Shown: positions 1 to 21,314, numbered from the stretch's first letter. The stretch: 64,000 nucleotides of DNA from Tetradesmus obliquus (GCA_030272155.1 CP126204.1:4641501-4705500), one strand, 5' to 3'. Notes: generated from the sequence alone by a model not told the origin. Program-made: numbers and translations.

Positions 1-171
1 AGCAGATGCAATGCGCAGACGCTGCTGCTCACTGTCACTTGTGACAGGATGCAGCAGACTACACATGCACAGGAACAGCTGGACATACTTATTGCCTTTC
101 ATAGGCTTATTACACACCACAATGATGCACCTCCCTGCCAGTGCTGCTCACTGCGCCATGCAAAACAGGGC

Positions 172-290
172 ACAGCAGGGCGCAGCATGCACCGTGCTGT
201 GACAGCAGGACACAGCATGCACAGCAGGGCACAGCATGCACCGTGCTGTGACAGCAGGGCACAGCATGCACAGCAGGGACAGCATGCACC
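172..290. repeat. Tandem repeat, unit about 49 bp
   Basis: The word agcatgcaccgtgctgtgac begins at about 184 and 233, and a truncated third copy begins at 281, giving a period of about 48-49 bp with shorter internal cagcaggg/cacagcatgca repetition. No gene is visible around it. Confidence 0.75.
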
Positions 291-938
291 ATCATGAAGG
301 AGCCCTCCAAGCCTCCCATAGAAGCCCACAAGGCCTCAAGCATCTCACACTTCCAGATGCCAGGTTGTTATTTGGGTGGTTGCTCAGCATGGCTGAGTGG
401 GTTTGATTGTTGCCGCTTGGTTGGCCCGTAAGTGCCAGCAGGCCGGCGGTTGTCTGTCGCCAGGGCACGTGCGGCACCAGGATCCCAGCAGCACAGTGTC
501 TTATTTTGCAGCGGGTCGAACACCTGCAGCAGCAGCAACAGCAGCACAGCAGGCAGCAGGATGGGTTAGTGCTTGTAATATTATGCGTTGTAACAGCGGC
601 ATTCCTAGCTGCTGCTGCTGCAGCAGACATGCACGTGACAGGAAGGCTGCAGATGCAGCACAGTGTCCGAAGAATAATGCATGTGTCCGTTCTTGTAATT
701 GCTGGGCTGCATGGTGGCTGCATGACATACTTTTGGCGAACACAGTGCTGCATATGAATGAGCAGCAGGCTGTACTGTGTACCAGCAGCACAACTGCAGT
801 CAGCTGTGCCAGCAGCAGCTGCTGCTGCTGCCAGTGCTCGGCATTGGCTCACCTGCTGCTTCATTTGTCCACAGCATCGGGTGGTAGGTCAGGCTGATGA
901 GGAGCCATTATTGTTGCCTTGGCTGGCTGGCTGGGTGG

Positions 939-1113
939 CTCTGCAGTGCCACCTAGGGGAGGCTTATTGGCCGCATGCCATCCAAGGTAGTGAGGCAAAG
1001 CCACCTGGGGCATTGTGGCTCTGCAGTGCCCACATGCCACATGCGGCTCTGCAGTGCCCACATGCCACATGTGGCTCTGCAGTGCCACCTAGGGCAGGCG
1101 TATTGGCCGCAAG
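939..1113. repeat. Nested direct repeats (28-bp unit inside a 136-bp duplication)
   Basis: The word ctctgcagtgcc starts at about 1019, 1047 and 1075, a 28-bp period. The flanking segment containing ccacctagggg and attggccgca occurs at about 939-979 and again at 1075-1113. No coding frame accompanies it. Confidence 0.75.
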
Positions 1114-1265
1114 CCCAGCTCCTGGTAGCCAGCTGGGTGGTGGCTGTCAGTGCGCGGGGCATCACGGGATAGGCGGTGGCTGCCGAGTGGTGGTTGGTGG
1201 TGTCATGGTTGGGTGAGAGGTGATGAAGGGCTGTGCTGCTGCCAGTCAGCACGGGGGTGACATGG

Positions 1266-1297
<32 letters not shown>

Positions 1298-1689
1298 TGG
1301 CGTTGGCGTCACTTGGAAGCCTGTGTGCCTGCCCAGGGGTCTGGGCAGTGCCACTGGGAGACCTGCAGCAGCAGCAGCCAGCAGGACACACACGTGGTTG
1401 TCAGCGATTTGATAAGGTGAGTGATGGGGGCACACATGTAGCATGCTGCAGTGTGAGCCTGCAGGGACTGGCAGCACCAGCAGCACCAGCAGCACAACTG
1501 CTGTACTGCGAACCTTGCAGACGCTGCAGTTGCGTGCCAGCCTTCTCTATCGTCGAGTAAGCAGCAAACAGATGCGATGATGCTACTTCGACGAGGCTGG
1601 TGTGAGAACAACGCGAAGCTTGCACCAGCGGTGCCAGCAGCAGCACCGGGCTTACCCGACACGGTAAGCTGTTCACGCCATTCAATCAT

Positions 1690-2420
1690 CTTTAAGCCTA
1701 AGCCTTTGGCATAAACTATTCACTGCTATGGGAGTTGTCAGGCCTTCTATGTTGAGGAGACCGTGCACTCTGCCCTGTTTATGGGTCCAGTTCAGAGTGA
1801 CTCCACAGCTACTAGTGTAAGATTTGTATATCATGCATCCTAAATGCACAAAGCCAGGCCTGCCGAACACAAGCGAGCCCCGCTCCTTATATAGCCCTGG
1901 TGACACTACGGACACGGGTCGCGGAATCGTCAGATTGCAATCTTGTTTATGACGCAGTATTTCTTTGTTCGGGCGACTCAATATATTGAATTTACGTTTC
2001 TTGTCATCATATTGGTGCCGAAATGCGTTGACACACACTGCAGAGGGGTCCTGCAGAACGAACAGATTATGCTGCTCTTGATACGTAGATTTTGTAAGCT
2101 CCGCTTCCTGATATAGTTTTCAAAACGTGAATTGCACTGTTATACTGACTAAATACATGTTCTGGGTGTTTGTCGCTCATCTTAATGTGTAGTTCGTTCG
2201 TGATTTCGCCACATGAATCAAGACGCAATGCATGCATGAGGTGCACGAAAACATTTCATTAGTGCTTCAATTTTTTTGGGTGTACCTCCGTGCGACAAAT
2301 GCCTTGACGTCAAGGGGTGATACTCGTGCAGGTCACCCCCCTCTCATGACTAGCCAGCCTTGACGGCCAGGAATACTTTCCTCACAAACTCAGCGTATCA
2401 AATACGGCTATAACAGCAAT
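1690..2420. other. AT-richer island without CAG runs
   Basis: By eye this stretch is clearly less GC-rich than its surroundings and lacks CAG/CTG runs. A 118-codon open frame on the minus strand (1682-2038) uses codons unlike the neighbouring genes (many Lys, Asn, Ile) and resembles no family I can name. An inserted element or transferred organelle DNA would fit, but neither terminal repeats nor a target-site duplication could be recognised. Confidence 0.35.
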
Positions 2421-4068
2421 ATTAAGCTTTTAGTGCTTTAAGCGTGCGGTCATTGCCTTACATAAACCACTGCCTGCTACACACCAGGTGACAGCAGAGT
2501 TGATCGTTCGTTGCCTCACAAGCGCGATGACAGGCGACTGCACAGCACAATGCGGCAAAATAAGCATGTACAGTAAATCAGGGGCCCCATTCACCGAGGT
2601 GACCTGTTGCAGTGTGCGCAATACTCATAACAGTGGTTGCATCATGACGCTGCCAGCACTGCTGCCTGAGGCACCCAGCAGCTGAGGCATGCACTGCACA
2701 CTGCGATCACGATCCCTGCCAGCCCTACGCAGACTGCAACAGCAAGATATTGGGAAAATTTGCCAAAGCACGTCGGAGCAAGCTCCCTGGCAGGCTGCAA
2801 GTGCAGTGCCTGCAGGAAACTGCAGCACACCAACGCACGTGCAGCACACCAAAACAGGTGTACGCACGTGCCAGCAACTACGCACATGCGCACCACACCT
2901 GACAGCCAGGCAGGCAGAACAACCTCCCAGGCGCCGCAAGTGCTACATGCATGCACATGTAAGCACATAAAACTAGCCGGCACAGAACCAGCTGCGTCAG
3001 CGCTCCCCTGGAGCACTGCAGCATGTCCTGTGGCAAGGCAGCACACTGACTAGACACTGCTGCACGCACTCAAGCAGTTCGGATGTGTCAACAGGATGCA
3101 CTCGATGGGATGCCTCATGCAAGTTGCTGCAAATTGCCATGTGGTGCTGACATGCCACAAGAATCCATGCGACCTGATGCTGATAAGGCACTACTAGTAC
3201 TATTACATGATGGCATCATGGCTGTAGCGTCACCACACGCATGGTCTTGCCATATCAGCATCAGATTGCATGATTTGTAGTACAAGCATGTTCAACAAGC
3301 ACAGTGAGGCCTGCAGGGATGTACTGCGTCAGCCCTCAGCTGCCGTGAGCCCCTCTTGGGCTGCAGCCTGGACAATGCAATTGCCAATCGAACATGTGGC
3401 CGCCAAACACGCAGCAAGTGCGCACTCGCAGTGAAGGATGCACTTGAATAGTGCACTGCCACCATGGTGAGGCTCAATGACACGACAGGCGATTGCAGCA
3501 CATGCAGATAACACAGCTGCACTGCCGTTGGGATTGCCAGCTGATGCAGCCAAACCACACCAGGCATCGCCAAGACAAGAAACAGACCATTGCAACACAC
3601 GTGGAGCCCACTGCTTGCTGCACCTGGGCACCAGCGGCAGTGCCGGCCATGATGTGGCTGCTGACAACTGCAGGACCTCACTGCTGTGCAGCCGCTGCTG
3701 CAGTTGCTTGTGATGCTGTGCTGCTGTCTGACAGGTGGCAGGAGGGCGCCAAACAGCCGGAGGGTATGCAGGGGCGCACGCCCAGCACACGCACTGCCTG
3801 ACTGCTGCTGCTGACAATGTTGATGATGCATGTGTTCCACTGACACACCGCTGCTGTCAGCAGCCGTTGCCAAATCGTGCCGCTGGTGCTGCTGCATGAT
3901 GCGCCAGCATTGCAACTGCTGCTGCTGCTGCTGCTGCTGCTGTTACGTCCCTGGCGAACTTGGGCAGCTGCCTCCCCAGCACTGCTGGAAACTTCAGCAG
4001 CAAGCAGCAGAGCAGTCACAGAAACAACCTGCTGCTGCTGCTGCTGCCGCTGCCGCAGCTGTTGCTTT

Positions 4069-4399
4069 ACTGGCGTGGTGCCAGCACAACCAGCGAGTAG
4101 ACCAGCAGCCCTAGCACGCCAAAGAACAGCAGGTTGAGGCCCCAGGCGCCCTCAAACAGTTGAAAGGGGCTGGCCAGGCCAGCTAGCAGGGAGCCTGCAG
4201 CAGCTGCTGCCTGGCCACCATACTGCTGCAGCACTGCCAGGCCCTGCAGGGGCAGCAGCGGCAAGCAGGCGAGCAAAAGGCGGGAGCAACGTTGAGTCAG
4301 CTGCAGAGCAACTAGACCCGTGGGGTCAGTTGCTGGTTGTTCCAAGGAATCTGCAGACGCTGACTGGCCTGCCATGTTGCTGCGTCGCTGCCTCAGCAT
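4069..4399 (-). CDS. Possible small membrane protein ORF
   Basis: An ATG at 4399 opens a frame to a stop at 4067-4069, about 110 codons. The C-terminal half is hydrophobic: two Leu/Ala-rich stretches, then a segment around GLNLLFFGVLGLLVYSL near the end, compatible with two or three membrane helices. It may be a separate gene or a late exon of the gene at 4512-4892, but none of the acceptors I tried joined the two in frame. There is no family assignment, and composition alone could produce such an ORF in CTG-rich DNA. Confidence 0.25.
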
Positions 4400-4511
4400 G
4401 CTGGGATGAGATGGTGCAACAGCCCTTCGACAGTAACACAAGGGAAGAGCAGCTGCGGTGCTACTGCAGGCGGTTCATGTGTAGCCTGCTGATACGCGCA
4501 CTTGCAAACGC

Positions 4512-4892
4512 CTATCCTTCAAGGTAGGGCAGCAGCAGCTGTGACATCAGCTGCCGGTGCTGCTGCTGCTGCTTCTGCTGCTGCTGCCACTGCAAAAGAA
4601 CACAGGCTCAGAGCCCCTGAATCCATATTACCTCCTTCGCTGTATCTAGGTCCACATTCATATCACTTGGCACACTTATGCTGGGTAGCTGCTGCTGCAG
4701 CTGCTCGCTGATGCTTGCTGGTGGGGCTGTGGCTGTGGTGGTGAGAGGGACACCGTTGAATGAGGCAGAAGGAGCGCGAGCAGGCCGACCACGCACAACA
4801 TAACGCTGAAAACCACCCAATTGTTGCGAACAGCGACGGCTGCTAGCCAATGTGCCGCTGGAGGGACGAGTGGTGACCGAGGTGGAGTACAT
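4512..4892 (-). CDS. Putative plastid-targeted small protein, two exons
   Basis: Exon 1 runs 4892-4632 (87 codons) and ends at a GTAATA donor. Exon 2 runs 4589-4512 after a TTTTGCAG acceptor and ends in TAG, giving a 112-aa model in phase. The first 50 residues are rich in Ser, Thr, Arg and Ala with almost no acidic residues (MYSTSVTTRPSSG, then VVRGRPARAPSASF), as in chloroplast transit peptides. The remaining part is short: an acidic piece (DMNVDLDTAKE) followed by a Gln-rich helix ending LLLPYLEG. I do not recognise the mature protein. Upstream in-frame sequence without a stop makes the start uncertain. The plastid location is inferred from composition only. Confidence 0.4.
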
Positions 4893-5657
4893 GTCGTGCT
4901 GCAAGCCCCTTTGCCACAGTGATTGACAGCAGCTTTTTGACAAGTAACAAAAAATGTAAAAGTTAGTATGCAATCGCCTCAAGGTACCTTCAACAGCTGT
5001 GCAGCATGTGTAACTTGGTGCAGGTTCAGGGCTGTGTGTTTGAAAGCAAGGAGCTTGGGTGACCGGCAGCACTTGCAGTCCGTGCAAGCCACTATTCGAG
5101 GCTTGCTCTACCAAACCCAACGCAGCAGAGACCTGGGATGAGTTCCCCGTTCTACCATCTGAGGAATTGTGCCGCCCGACCGGCAACAACAAGATGGAAG
5201 CAACATGCATGATGCAACATCGCCAGCCTGTTCACATCGGTGATGTGCATCTCAATGCAAACAACTTGCACATAGCCAGTTCCATAGTAGTGTACAGCTG
5301 CTGTACAAATGCTGCTGCGCCGTGATTCTTGTGTGCCGCATGAACCGCAGCCTGCTGGCTGGCTGCTCCCTGCATCACCACTGCAGCAGCTGGTCACTAC
5401 TGCAGGCTCCAATGCAGCCAATCTCCTGCACCTCAGCCCAGTATTGGGCGGTACTGTGGCTGCAGCACTACCAACAACCAGACCTACTTGCCGTGTATCA
5501 CTGCCAAGCAGCATGCCAACACACACGACAGCATCTGCCTGCTATCTAGCCTGGCAACACGACAATCCATGCACAGCATGCAGCATAGTGAAAATCACCA
5601 GTTCACAACTTGACATGCACCGAACGCTAACCTGCATGCAGATGCAACTGCTCAAAC

Positions 5658-13615
<7,958 letters not shown>

Positions 13616-15312
13616 GCTGCAAGGCCTGTTCTACTGCTCAGAGCAGCACTGCACGTTGCTGCCCCAGCCCCGAAACGCCTTGAGTCCTAGAGACGACTTG
13701 CGTTTCGTGATTCTGAATACTTCATCAGATGCTGGGCCTAACTTCAGCCCTGATCGAGCGTGTTCAACGCAGTCGTCCGGAAGTTGAGGCACTTGGCTCG
13801 CTGCTCCCGCACATGCACCACTGCCACAGGTAAGAACCGATTCAAAAAGTGAAACGGTGCTGTAAATTAACATCAATCACGCTGCCCAAAAGGGGTTACC
13901 CAGCACCTTGACATGTTTGAACAGACAGCTGAAGGCTGATTGCACCTTATGTTGTTTAGACAACTGGATCTCCGCCCACATCTGCTGCTGGCTTTCCACA
14001 CAGCACTGAAGTGGCTGGCAAGCAGCGCTCTGCAAGGTTCGGCACAGCCCTTCAACCCTGGCCTTGACCCCTCTGGCATGACCGCTGCAGTGTCACCCAC
14101 TTGTCAAGTTGGCCTGCACAGCATCGCGCATGCTACAGGTAGACTGCCATAGGTGTCAGGTGCTGTCCTTATATGAAATGCCTGATTGGAGTCATGTACA
14201 ATCTGGCTGCTGCCAACAGGACCATAAGGTACCACGGTAATCATAATGATCACTGCGTGACAATGCTGTCTGTTGGGACATTATAGCACAATGAAAGTGT
14301 CCCATGGCTGTCGACGCACATTCGTAGCACATTTCTGCAAGGCGGTTGGCCGTAGAAGCTTTTGTATCAGTGAGACTGCAGAACTGAGCCAAATCCACAC
14401 AGTGTGGCACACGTCAACTGATCATCCGGCATCATGGAAGATGCCCACAGCACTACATGACGCTATGCATTAATAGATAAGAAAATATACAGTTTTAATC
14501 GAGTCTGGAGATACATGGCACTGCTGACCGTTTGGTGGGAAGGGGCAACTGTGCCACCCTGGCAGCTTCTGCAGCTTTGTAAAATCTGTGCCACGAGCAG
14601 ATTCCACGCAAACCCAGAACAACACTGCATCATTTAGGCCTGAAATAACGCGGTTCTGAGCTGACGATGCATGTGCCGCGAACAGAACATGAACATCGGG
14701 TACAGGCCTGTAGATGCAGCCAAGCCCTAGTTGGCATCTTAGGTTTGAACTTGGCTGCAACAATGAGAATGTTACTGCTAGGGAATGCATTCTATTCTCA
14801 TGCATTGTAATGAACCGTGCGATAGTCATTGCACGCTTCCCGCTCACGAACGGCCACAGGCACAACAGCATCGCCGACTCTGGCCCTATCGTTGACCTGC
14901 GCCTATAATCAACTGCTTCTGTGTTTTACAAGTTTGTACAGCAAGGTTAGTCTGCTGCAGCATGCTTGATTAAGCTGGGCCCTGCGTCAACAGCAGTAGC
15001 AGAGCAGCCATGGAACACGTCCAGTATGAGCCCTGCGGAGAGGGCGCTTGCCCTGCCAACATGTGGGCACGACATTCGCAAGCGCACAGCGAGCAATGTG
15101 GTGATGACTGCCCAGCGCTTACCTGCATAGATGAACACATGTGCTGCAACAAGTGAGTGCTGAGCCACTGCCTCCTGCTGCTGTGTCAGCTGCAGCATTA
15201 TGCTATCCCCTCGATGTAGAACAATGTCAAGCAATCGCGCATGCAACTGCTACATGTTGCAACAATTAGTGGCCGCGTACAGCATCAGCAGGATGCAGCA
15301 GCATTGCTGGGC
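13616..15312. other. Intergenic region, no gene recognised
   Basis: This divergent spacer lies between the minus-strand kinase and the plus-strand gene starting near 15313, so it should hold both promoters. A 133-codon minus-strand frame (14470-14871) and several shorter ones show no family features or plausible splicing. No TATA-like motif stood out. Confidence 0.5.
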
Positions 15313-18221
15313 ATGACCCTGCCCTCACAAAACACAACAGCAGCCATGCAGTGCCGCTGGGCGCTTTTAACAGCATAGACGTACTTGGAGCTCACCAGAC
15401 GTTACATCCTGGTTGCTTGATGACCATCTGCCTGTCTCTTGATTGCTGCAGCTACCTGTTTCACGCCATCCGCCACTTCGTGAATGTGCCCCAGCCAGAG
15501 GCCCTGCTAGTCGTGCTGCTGCGCCGCACTTGGCTGCCAACCGCCTACCCACGTGCTCTGGACCACCTCTGGCAAGTACGAACCAAACCCAAATGCCAGC
15601 CCTTTGACATCAAATCCACTACGGCAGCAATCCTGCAAGCAGCGCCTGCAGGATACTTCTTCAAGAACCCTGCTTCCCTGCTTCCTGCAATTGAGTGCGC
15701 CTGCCAGCCCATGGCAGGGGCTGCCAGCTACATGACAGCTCAGATTGACGCAGCCACGCTGCTGCTGAAGGCCTCTGCTGTGTGGAATCCAAGCCACCTG
15801 GCTGCAGCCATCACCAAGATCATCATTGCCAAGCCACCACCGACCAACTGCACACCCTCAGCAGCAACCGTCTTCTACCAGTCCCAGAGCATGTTCCTCA
15901 CGCTGCTGCTGAACCACTGCCACGCACCACCTGCCGACGTTGGCGACAACGTAAGCTCCTTCCTGCACATCCACATCAAGGCTGCGCTGGTCGCTGGCGC
16001 ACCGCCTGCTGTGCTGGAGCTGCTGCTTGCACGCGCACCCAACTGGCGTCCAAGCGACCTGCGCGAGACAGACGCGCAAGGCACGACTACCTACAACTGG
16101 GCGCGTGAGACCAGCAACTACATTCAGCTGTTTCCTGTCATGGTGCGCATGGCAGTAAAGCGTTGCGCTGTCTCACAGCTGATGCCAGCGCTGCTCGCCC
16201 TTGCGCAGCCATTCCAGCGCGGCATGAACAGCGACAGATGCGGCTACGCGCACCGCATCAGCTACTTCCTGCGAGCTCTCGCAGAGTGCAGGGCGCCAGT
16301 GCAAGACATGCTGCCTGCAGTGACGGAGGCAGCCACCACGCGCAACCTGAAGCTGCTGCTAGCCCTGGCTGCTGCAAACAAGCGGTTCCGCTGGCCGGCA
16401 GCGCAGCTGGCGCCGCTGCTGCCGCAGCTGGCAGGCGGCACTGAGGAGTATGATGTGGCTACATTGAAGGTGGTGCTGAAGCTGGGCGAAGGCTTTAGCC
16501 CACCACACATAGCACTGGCAGTGGCAGCCGCAGCAGAGAAGGCCAAGGCAGCACCTTACCTGGAGGCGCGTGGGCTCACCCAGCGCATGTGCGATCCCAT
16601 GTGTGCGGGCGGCAACTGGAATGTTGTGGCAGCGACAGCAGCAGCACTCAACTTGCCAGAGGCAGCAGCATTGCTCAAGATGCTGTACAGTGCCAGCGGA
16701 GGCAGCAGCATGGCTGGCAGCACTCCTGCTGCAGTGGACCTCACGGCAACAGCCAATGCTGCTGGCAATGTTTTGCGCCTGCAGAGTGGTGCTGGTGCCT
16801 CGCCAGTTCAGCAGCCAGTTCAGCAGCCAGTTCAGAAGCTGTCACCACTCAAGCTTGTTCGTGGCCAGGGGGTGGTGAGCTTAGCAGCAGCATCAGCAGT
16901 GCTGGCAGCAACATCTGCAGCCCGCTCACCAGGCTGGAGCGGAGGCCATGGCGCTGTGATTACTCAGGTGGCGCTGCCAGCGCCTGCAGATGCAGCGTCA
17001 GCTGGCAATGAAGCAGAAACCATGGCGCTGGTGGTGCCTCCAGTGATCACCACAGCAGCCAAGCCGCCACTCAGCCCAGGCATATCTGCACGCAAGAGCG
17101 CATCCATGCCCAGCTCACCAGAGCCACTGGACTTGAACATGCCAGCAGCGCAGGAGAAGCAGCAGCAGCAGCAGCCCCAAGCTGACCCTGCAGCTGCAGC
17201 CAAGCACCTGATGCCACCTCCACCCAACAAGGTCATGCCCAAGCACCAGCCTCTTCCATCAGCAACAGCTAGGCAGCCAGGCCAGGCAGCTGCAGTTGCG
17301 CACAGCGGCTCTATGGCTGCTCCATGCACGCTGGAGCACTCGCCATCAGAGGAGCTGCTGGCCATTGCAGCTGCTACCCTGGCTACCTTCAAGGAGAGCA
17401 GCGTAGCGTCCCTGCACCACAACACCTCTGCCAGGATTGGCAGGTGCTCTCCAGCATCACAGTCACCCGCTGCTGCATCGCCACACGGCACTGGCAGGCA
17501 TGCATTTGGGATGGACCTCAACCCCAACATGAGCGCAGCACAGATTCTGAGTGCTGTTGCGCCTCGCCCAGGCAGCCACTGCAAGGGCTCACCCTGCTCA
17601 CCAATGAGCTCTGACACCAGCCCCTTCAGCGGCGGCAAGGCAGCACGGGAGTTGCGCTGGCAGCAGCTCGTGCAGCACCCTGTGCAGCCGCCTGTTCCGG
17701 GTGCAACTGGCTGTGAACGCCAGCCGCAACAGCAGCAGCAGCAGCAGCAGGCCAGTGATCCGCCAATCCCACTGGACCTGCCCACACAGACAGTGCTGTT
17801 CCAGCTGTTTATGCAGGCAGCAGCTGCAGCTGCAGCTCCTGCTGTAGGCAGTGCAGATGTTGAGCCTGCTGGCGAACAGCCGCCGCCGCGGCAGGAGGGC
17901 GTACCATCAGTAGGCATAGAGCTAGAGAGCAAAGCAGCAGGTGATGATGCGGCGTCTGCAGCAGCAGCCAGCTCCATCTTGGAGTCAGCAACTGCGGCAA
18001 CAGCAGCAGCACGGCAAGAGAATGCACCCACGTACCTGGCACCAGCAGCTGGCACTGCAGCGTCTGAGTCTGAGCCGATGCACCTGGATGGAGATGATGC
18101 AACACAGGAGCATGGCGTTGAGAAGGCTTCCTGCTCAGCAAGTGTGGTGACAGGCCAGGGCGTAGGGGCTGCTGTGCATTGTTCTGAAGATGGGCCAGAT
18201 GCAAAGAGGCAGCGTGTTTGA
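15313..18221 (+). CDS. Large helical-repeat/low-complexity protein, function unknown
   Basis: One frame is open from 15452 to a TGA at 18219-18221, about 923 codons. It is preceded by a good acceptor (gattgctgcag), which suits a short first exon 15313-15350 ending in CA before GTGCCG. Alternatively the in-frame ATG at 15420 starts an intronless gene. Residues about 1-450 are Ala/Leu-rich helices of similar length (blocks such as AVLELLLARAPNW, NLKLLLALAAANK, AALLKMLYS), suggesting an alpha-solenoid, possibly ankyrin- or ARM-like. The rest is disordered: Ser/Pro/Ala-rich with Gln runs and a VQQPVQQPVQ repeat. The end DAKRQRV is a possible nuclear localisation signal. I recognise no family. Confidence 0.75.
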
Positions 18222-18369
18222 GAGTGACATTGATGATGCGTCCGTGCTAGATCTAAATTTGAGGCATGGTTTTGATCATAAGGCAGTATATGTGCGTCTA
18301 GTAGCTCTGCTTGGACTGCAAGTGTTCTGGGAAGTGCACATGCTGTGCACAGTTTGCAGCCGCTCCAAA

Positions 18370-18390
18370 CTAGTTCAGCGGCTGAACTAG
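18370..18390. other. 10-bp inverted repeat, 1-base spacer
   Basis: Arms ctagttcagc and gctgaactag are separated by a single g, about 150 bp after the stop of the upstream gene. In RNA this would be a very tight hairpin, possibly in the 3' UTR. No function is known. Confidence 0.4.
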
Positions 18391-18982
18391 GTTTTTGAGA
18401 TCCAAGCCAGCAACGTGTTCGCGTCACAGCTCGCATCAATGTATCAAATAATCTTTTTGTTCATGCACCTGCCTTGCAATTGGTGATGAGGCAGCAGTCG
18501 TAGCCACAGGCTGCTTGTCTACGTCATGGTGCAGGCGTGTGGCTGAGACGGCATCAGCCAAAAAGTCCAGCGGCAGCAGTTTTGCTTTTGAAACGTGTGA
18601 TCTGCTATTTTGAGCAGCAATGCGAAAGTTCAACGTTTGGCATTCGATTGTTCAGGCCAGACTTCACGACACCACGAGTCCCAGACGAGTGCTTTGAGCG
18701 TTACGCGCCCGCTGATCGCGCTTTGCTATCATACTGAGATTCTGTCAAGTATGTAATATTTGCCTGCTTTTTTGGGAATCTGACAACTGTGTGTCGAGTA
18801 CGATGTCTGATGATGCATCCTTGCTTCATCGTGATGCACGCACTCTGTCCACCGCACAAAGCGAACGTATATAACAGCATCATGTACAGCACGCCATGCG
18901 TTTTCTAAGTCTTTAAACTTGCAATCAGCACTCTGAACAACACCCGGACTTACCCCTACTTCCTTCCAGACAAGCAAACAAG

Positions 18983-19487
18983 ATGGTACAGGTGAGCCCG
19001 AGATGCATGATGAATGTGTTTACATTGTATTTAGCAGGTATCACTGTCGTTCTTGGCAAACTTGTGTTTCTATCATGCACATGCCGAACCAAATGCCAGC
19101 ATTGATGCATGCATCAACATGCATTTTGAGCTGAGCTGCATTTGCGCAAATGCAGCTCAGCTCAAAATGCATTATGAGGCGGGGGCAAGGAATGTGCCTG
19201 GAGCAGGTTCCAGTATGCATTTCCTACCAACTGTACCATAGCTGTGCTTCAGGAGCAATTGCTCGCCACTGCTTTGAAAGCTGGACGTGCCAGTTTGTCT
19301 GCTGCCTGCACATGGGCATCAGCAGGGCGGACTGCACCGCCAACGTGAGGCGCAACAGGGCAAACCAGCCTGCAGTAGCATGCACCTCCTTGGTGCCAGT
19401 AATTGTAACGCAACCAACTAAGCTGCCTACTTATGTCTACGGCAACTCGCTCTGCGCAGCATTTAGTGCATTCAGCAGCAGCGCCAA

Positions 19488-19543
<56 letters not shown>

Positions 19544-21261
19544 TCCTGCAAGACACCTCACTATGACCACTGCCGCACTGCTGCTGCTGCCCATCCATGC
19601 CCTGCCTGTGCAGACGCGTGCGCAGGAGCGTGGTGCGCCCCTGAAGAAGGAGGGTGCGTACAACACTGACGCCTACTACGAGGAGATCGACCAGGGCTTC
19701 GGAGACGTGGGTGTGGACCAGGTGGGAAGAAAGGAACTGTTTTACAGTTGTTTCCTGCTACGATGACCACTGCTGTGTCAGGTCTTGCCCTGCCCTGCTG
19801 TGATCCACCAAGTGTACACAGGGCTCAGGTGACGTGGGCGTGGACCAGGTGGATGTGGGGGGGGGGGGGGGAATTCTTGTGTTTCCTGCTGTGTCTGCTG
19901 GATATAACTGACCAGAGTTGACCAGGGCTTTGGTGACGTGGGTGTGGACCAGGTGGGAAGATAGGGGCCATAGCCTATGGCTTGGCGGCCAAGGGTGTTT
20001 GCTGCGCTGCGGCCGCTGCTGCGTCAGATCGTGCCCCTGCCACGCTGCGATCCACCAGGGCGTTGATGCCGCCGTGCTGCTGCCATGGTGTTATGCACAG
20101 CGTGCCAGCAGCACTACATCATTGTGTTCAGTACCTGCTGAGTGTCTCCCTCTACTGGCTGGCAAGGTAGTCCACCACAATGCCACGCACGTTCTGTTCG
20201 CAACATGCTTGCTGCTGCTCACGCAGGCGGGTAACCCTGCTGCTTCGCAAATTCATGCACGCCCACCACCTGTCGCACCCATGTGTACGCCCCTGCTCCT
20301 TGCGTCACCATCACCACTCCCCTATCTGTTGCTCCTGCAGGAGCCCGGTGCTGCGCGCACGCAGTTGACGACACGAGTGACGCCGACTTGTCCTTGGCCA
20401 GGCACTGACGTTTGCTGCCTGCTGCAACTTATCAGGCCACGATGCGGCTTGCCCCAGGCTGGCAGCTCAGCACTGCTCAGGAGTTGTCGGTGCTTCCAAG
20501 GCACCAACAAGCTGCACGATGCACGTCATTTCCTGACACGAACTTGTTGCTGTACACACCTGCCTCTGCATTCCCCACCAACTTGCAGGAGCCCGATGCC
20601 GCCCGCACCCAGGCTGACGACAAGAGTGACCCTGACTTCAACGTGGCCAAGAACAGTGACATGTGATGTCTGCTGCATCTGCCCAGGCCATGATGCGGCT
20701 TGCTCTAGGCTGGCACTGCCGGCAGGGCTGTTGATGTTCTACACCTAATGAGCTGGACGATGTACATCACCGCCTGACACACTCTTGTTGCCGCCGCTGC
20801 ACACATCTGCCCATGCGTTGTCACCAACACTCTGCTGCTTCAGGAGCCCGATGCCGCACGCACCCAGGCTGACGACAAGAGTGACCCTGACTTCAACGTG
20901 TCCAAGGATGAGATGGCCGCTGCTAACGCGGCAGCAGCAGAGGACCCCGCCACAGGTGAGTCCTTAGGACGGCGTGTGTGCATTGCTGCATTGCTGCATT
21001 GCTGCTTTCAGCTGTATGGATGGGTTCACCTGGTCGACAGGCGGCTGCTGGGCTGTGTTATATAATGGATCTCTGTGTATGTGTTGCGTGTGAAACCGGG
21101 CATCAGCAAGGTAGGCTGCTTGTGAGAAGACAACAGTGACGGAGAGTACGATTTGATGGGCAGCCTTGCATGTAGCACAAAGCAAAAGCACCATGCCAGG
21201 GCCGCATCTGTGACCGTTGCAACAGAGCAGCCGGCCACAGGTGAGGCTCTAGCATGGTGCT

Positions 21262-21314
<53 letters not shown>

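Larger units (their letters stand above)
1..4500. other. No convincing gene; CAG/CTG-rich spacer
   Basis: Open frames here are short, overlap in several frames and are dominated by triplet-repeat translations (Ala, Cys, Gln, Leu). None shows a recognisable domain or a chain of exons with splice sites and consistent phase. The stretch holds two short tandem repeats (172-290 and 939-1113), an AT-richer island (about 1690-2420) and an ORF with hydrophobic segments at 4069-4399, each listed separately. It may include UTRs or unrecognised exons of a gene off the left edge. Confidence 0.5.

Noticed and set aside
292-864. Long frames in triplet-rich DNA at the left edge
   Set aside because: CAG/CTG arrays keep several frames open at once; the translations are Ala/Cys/Gln/Leu runs without domain features.
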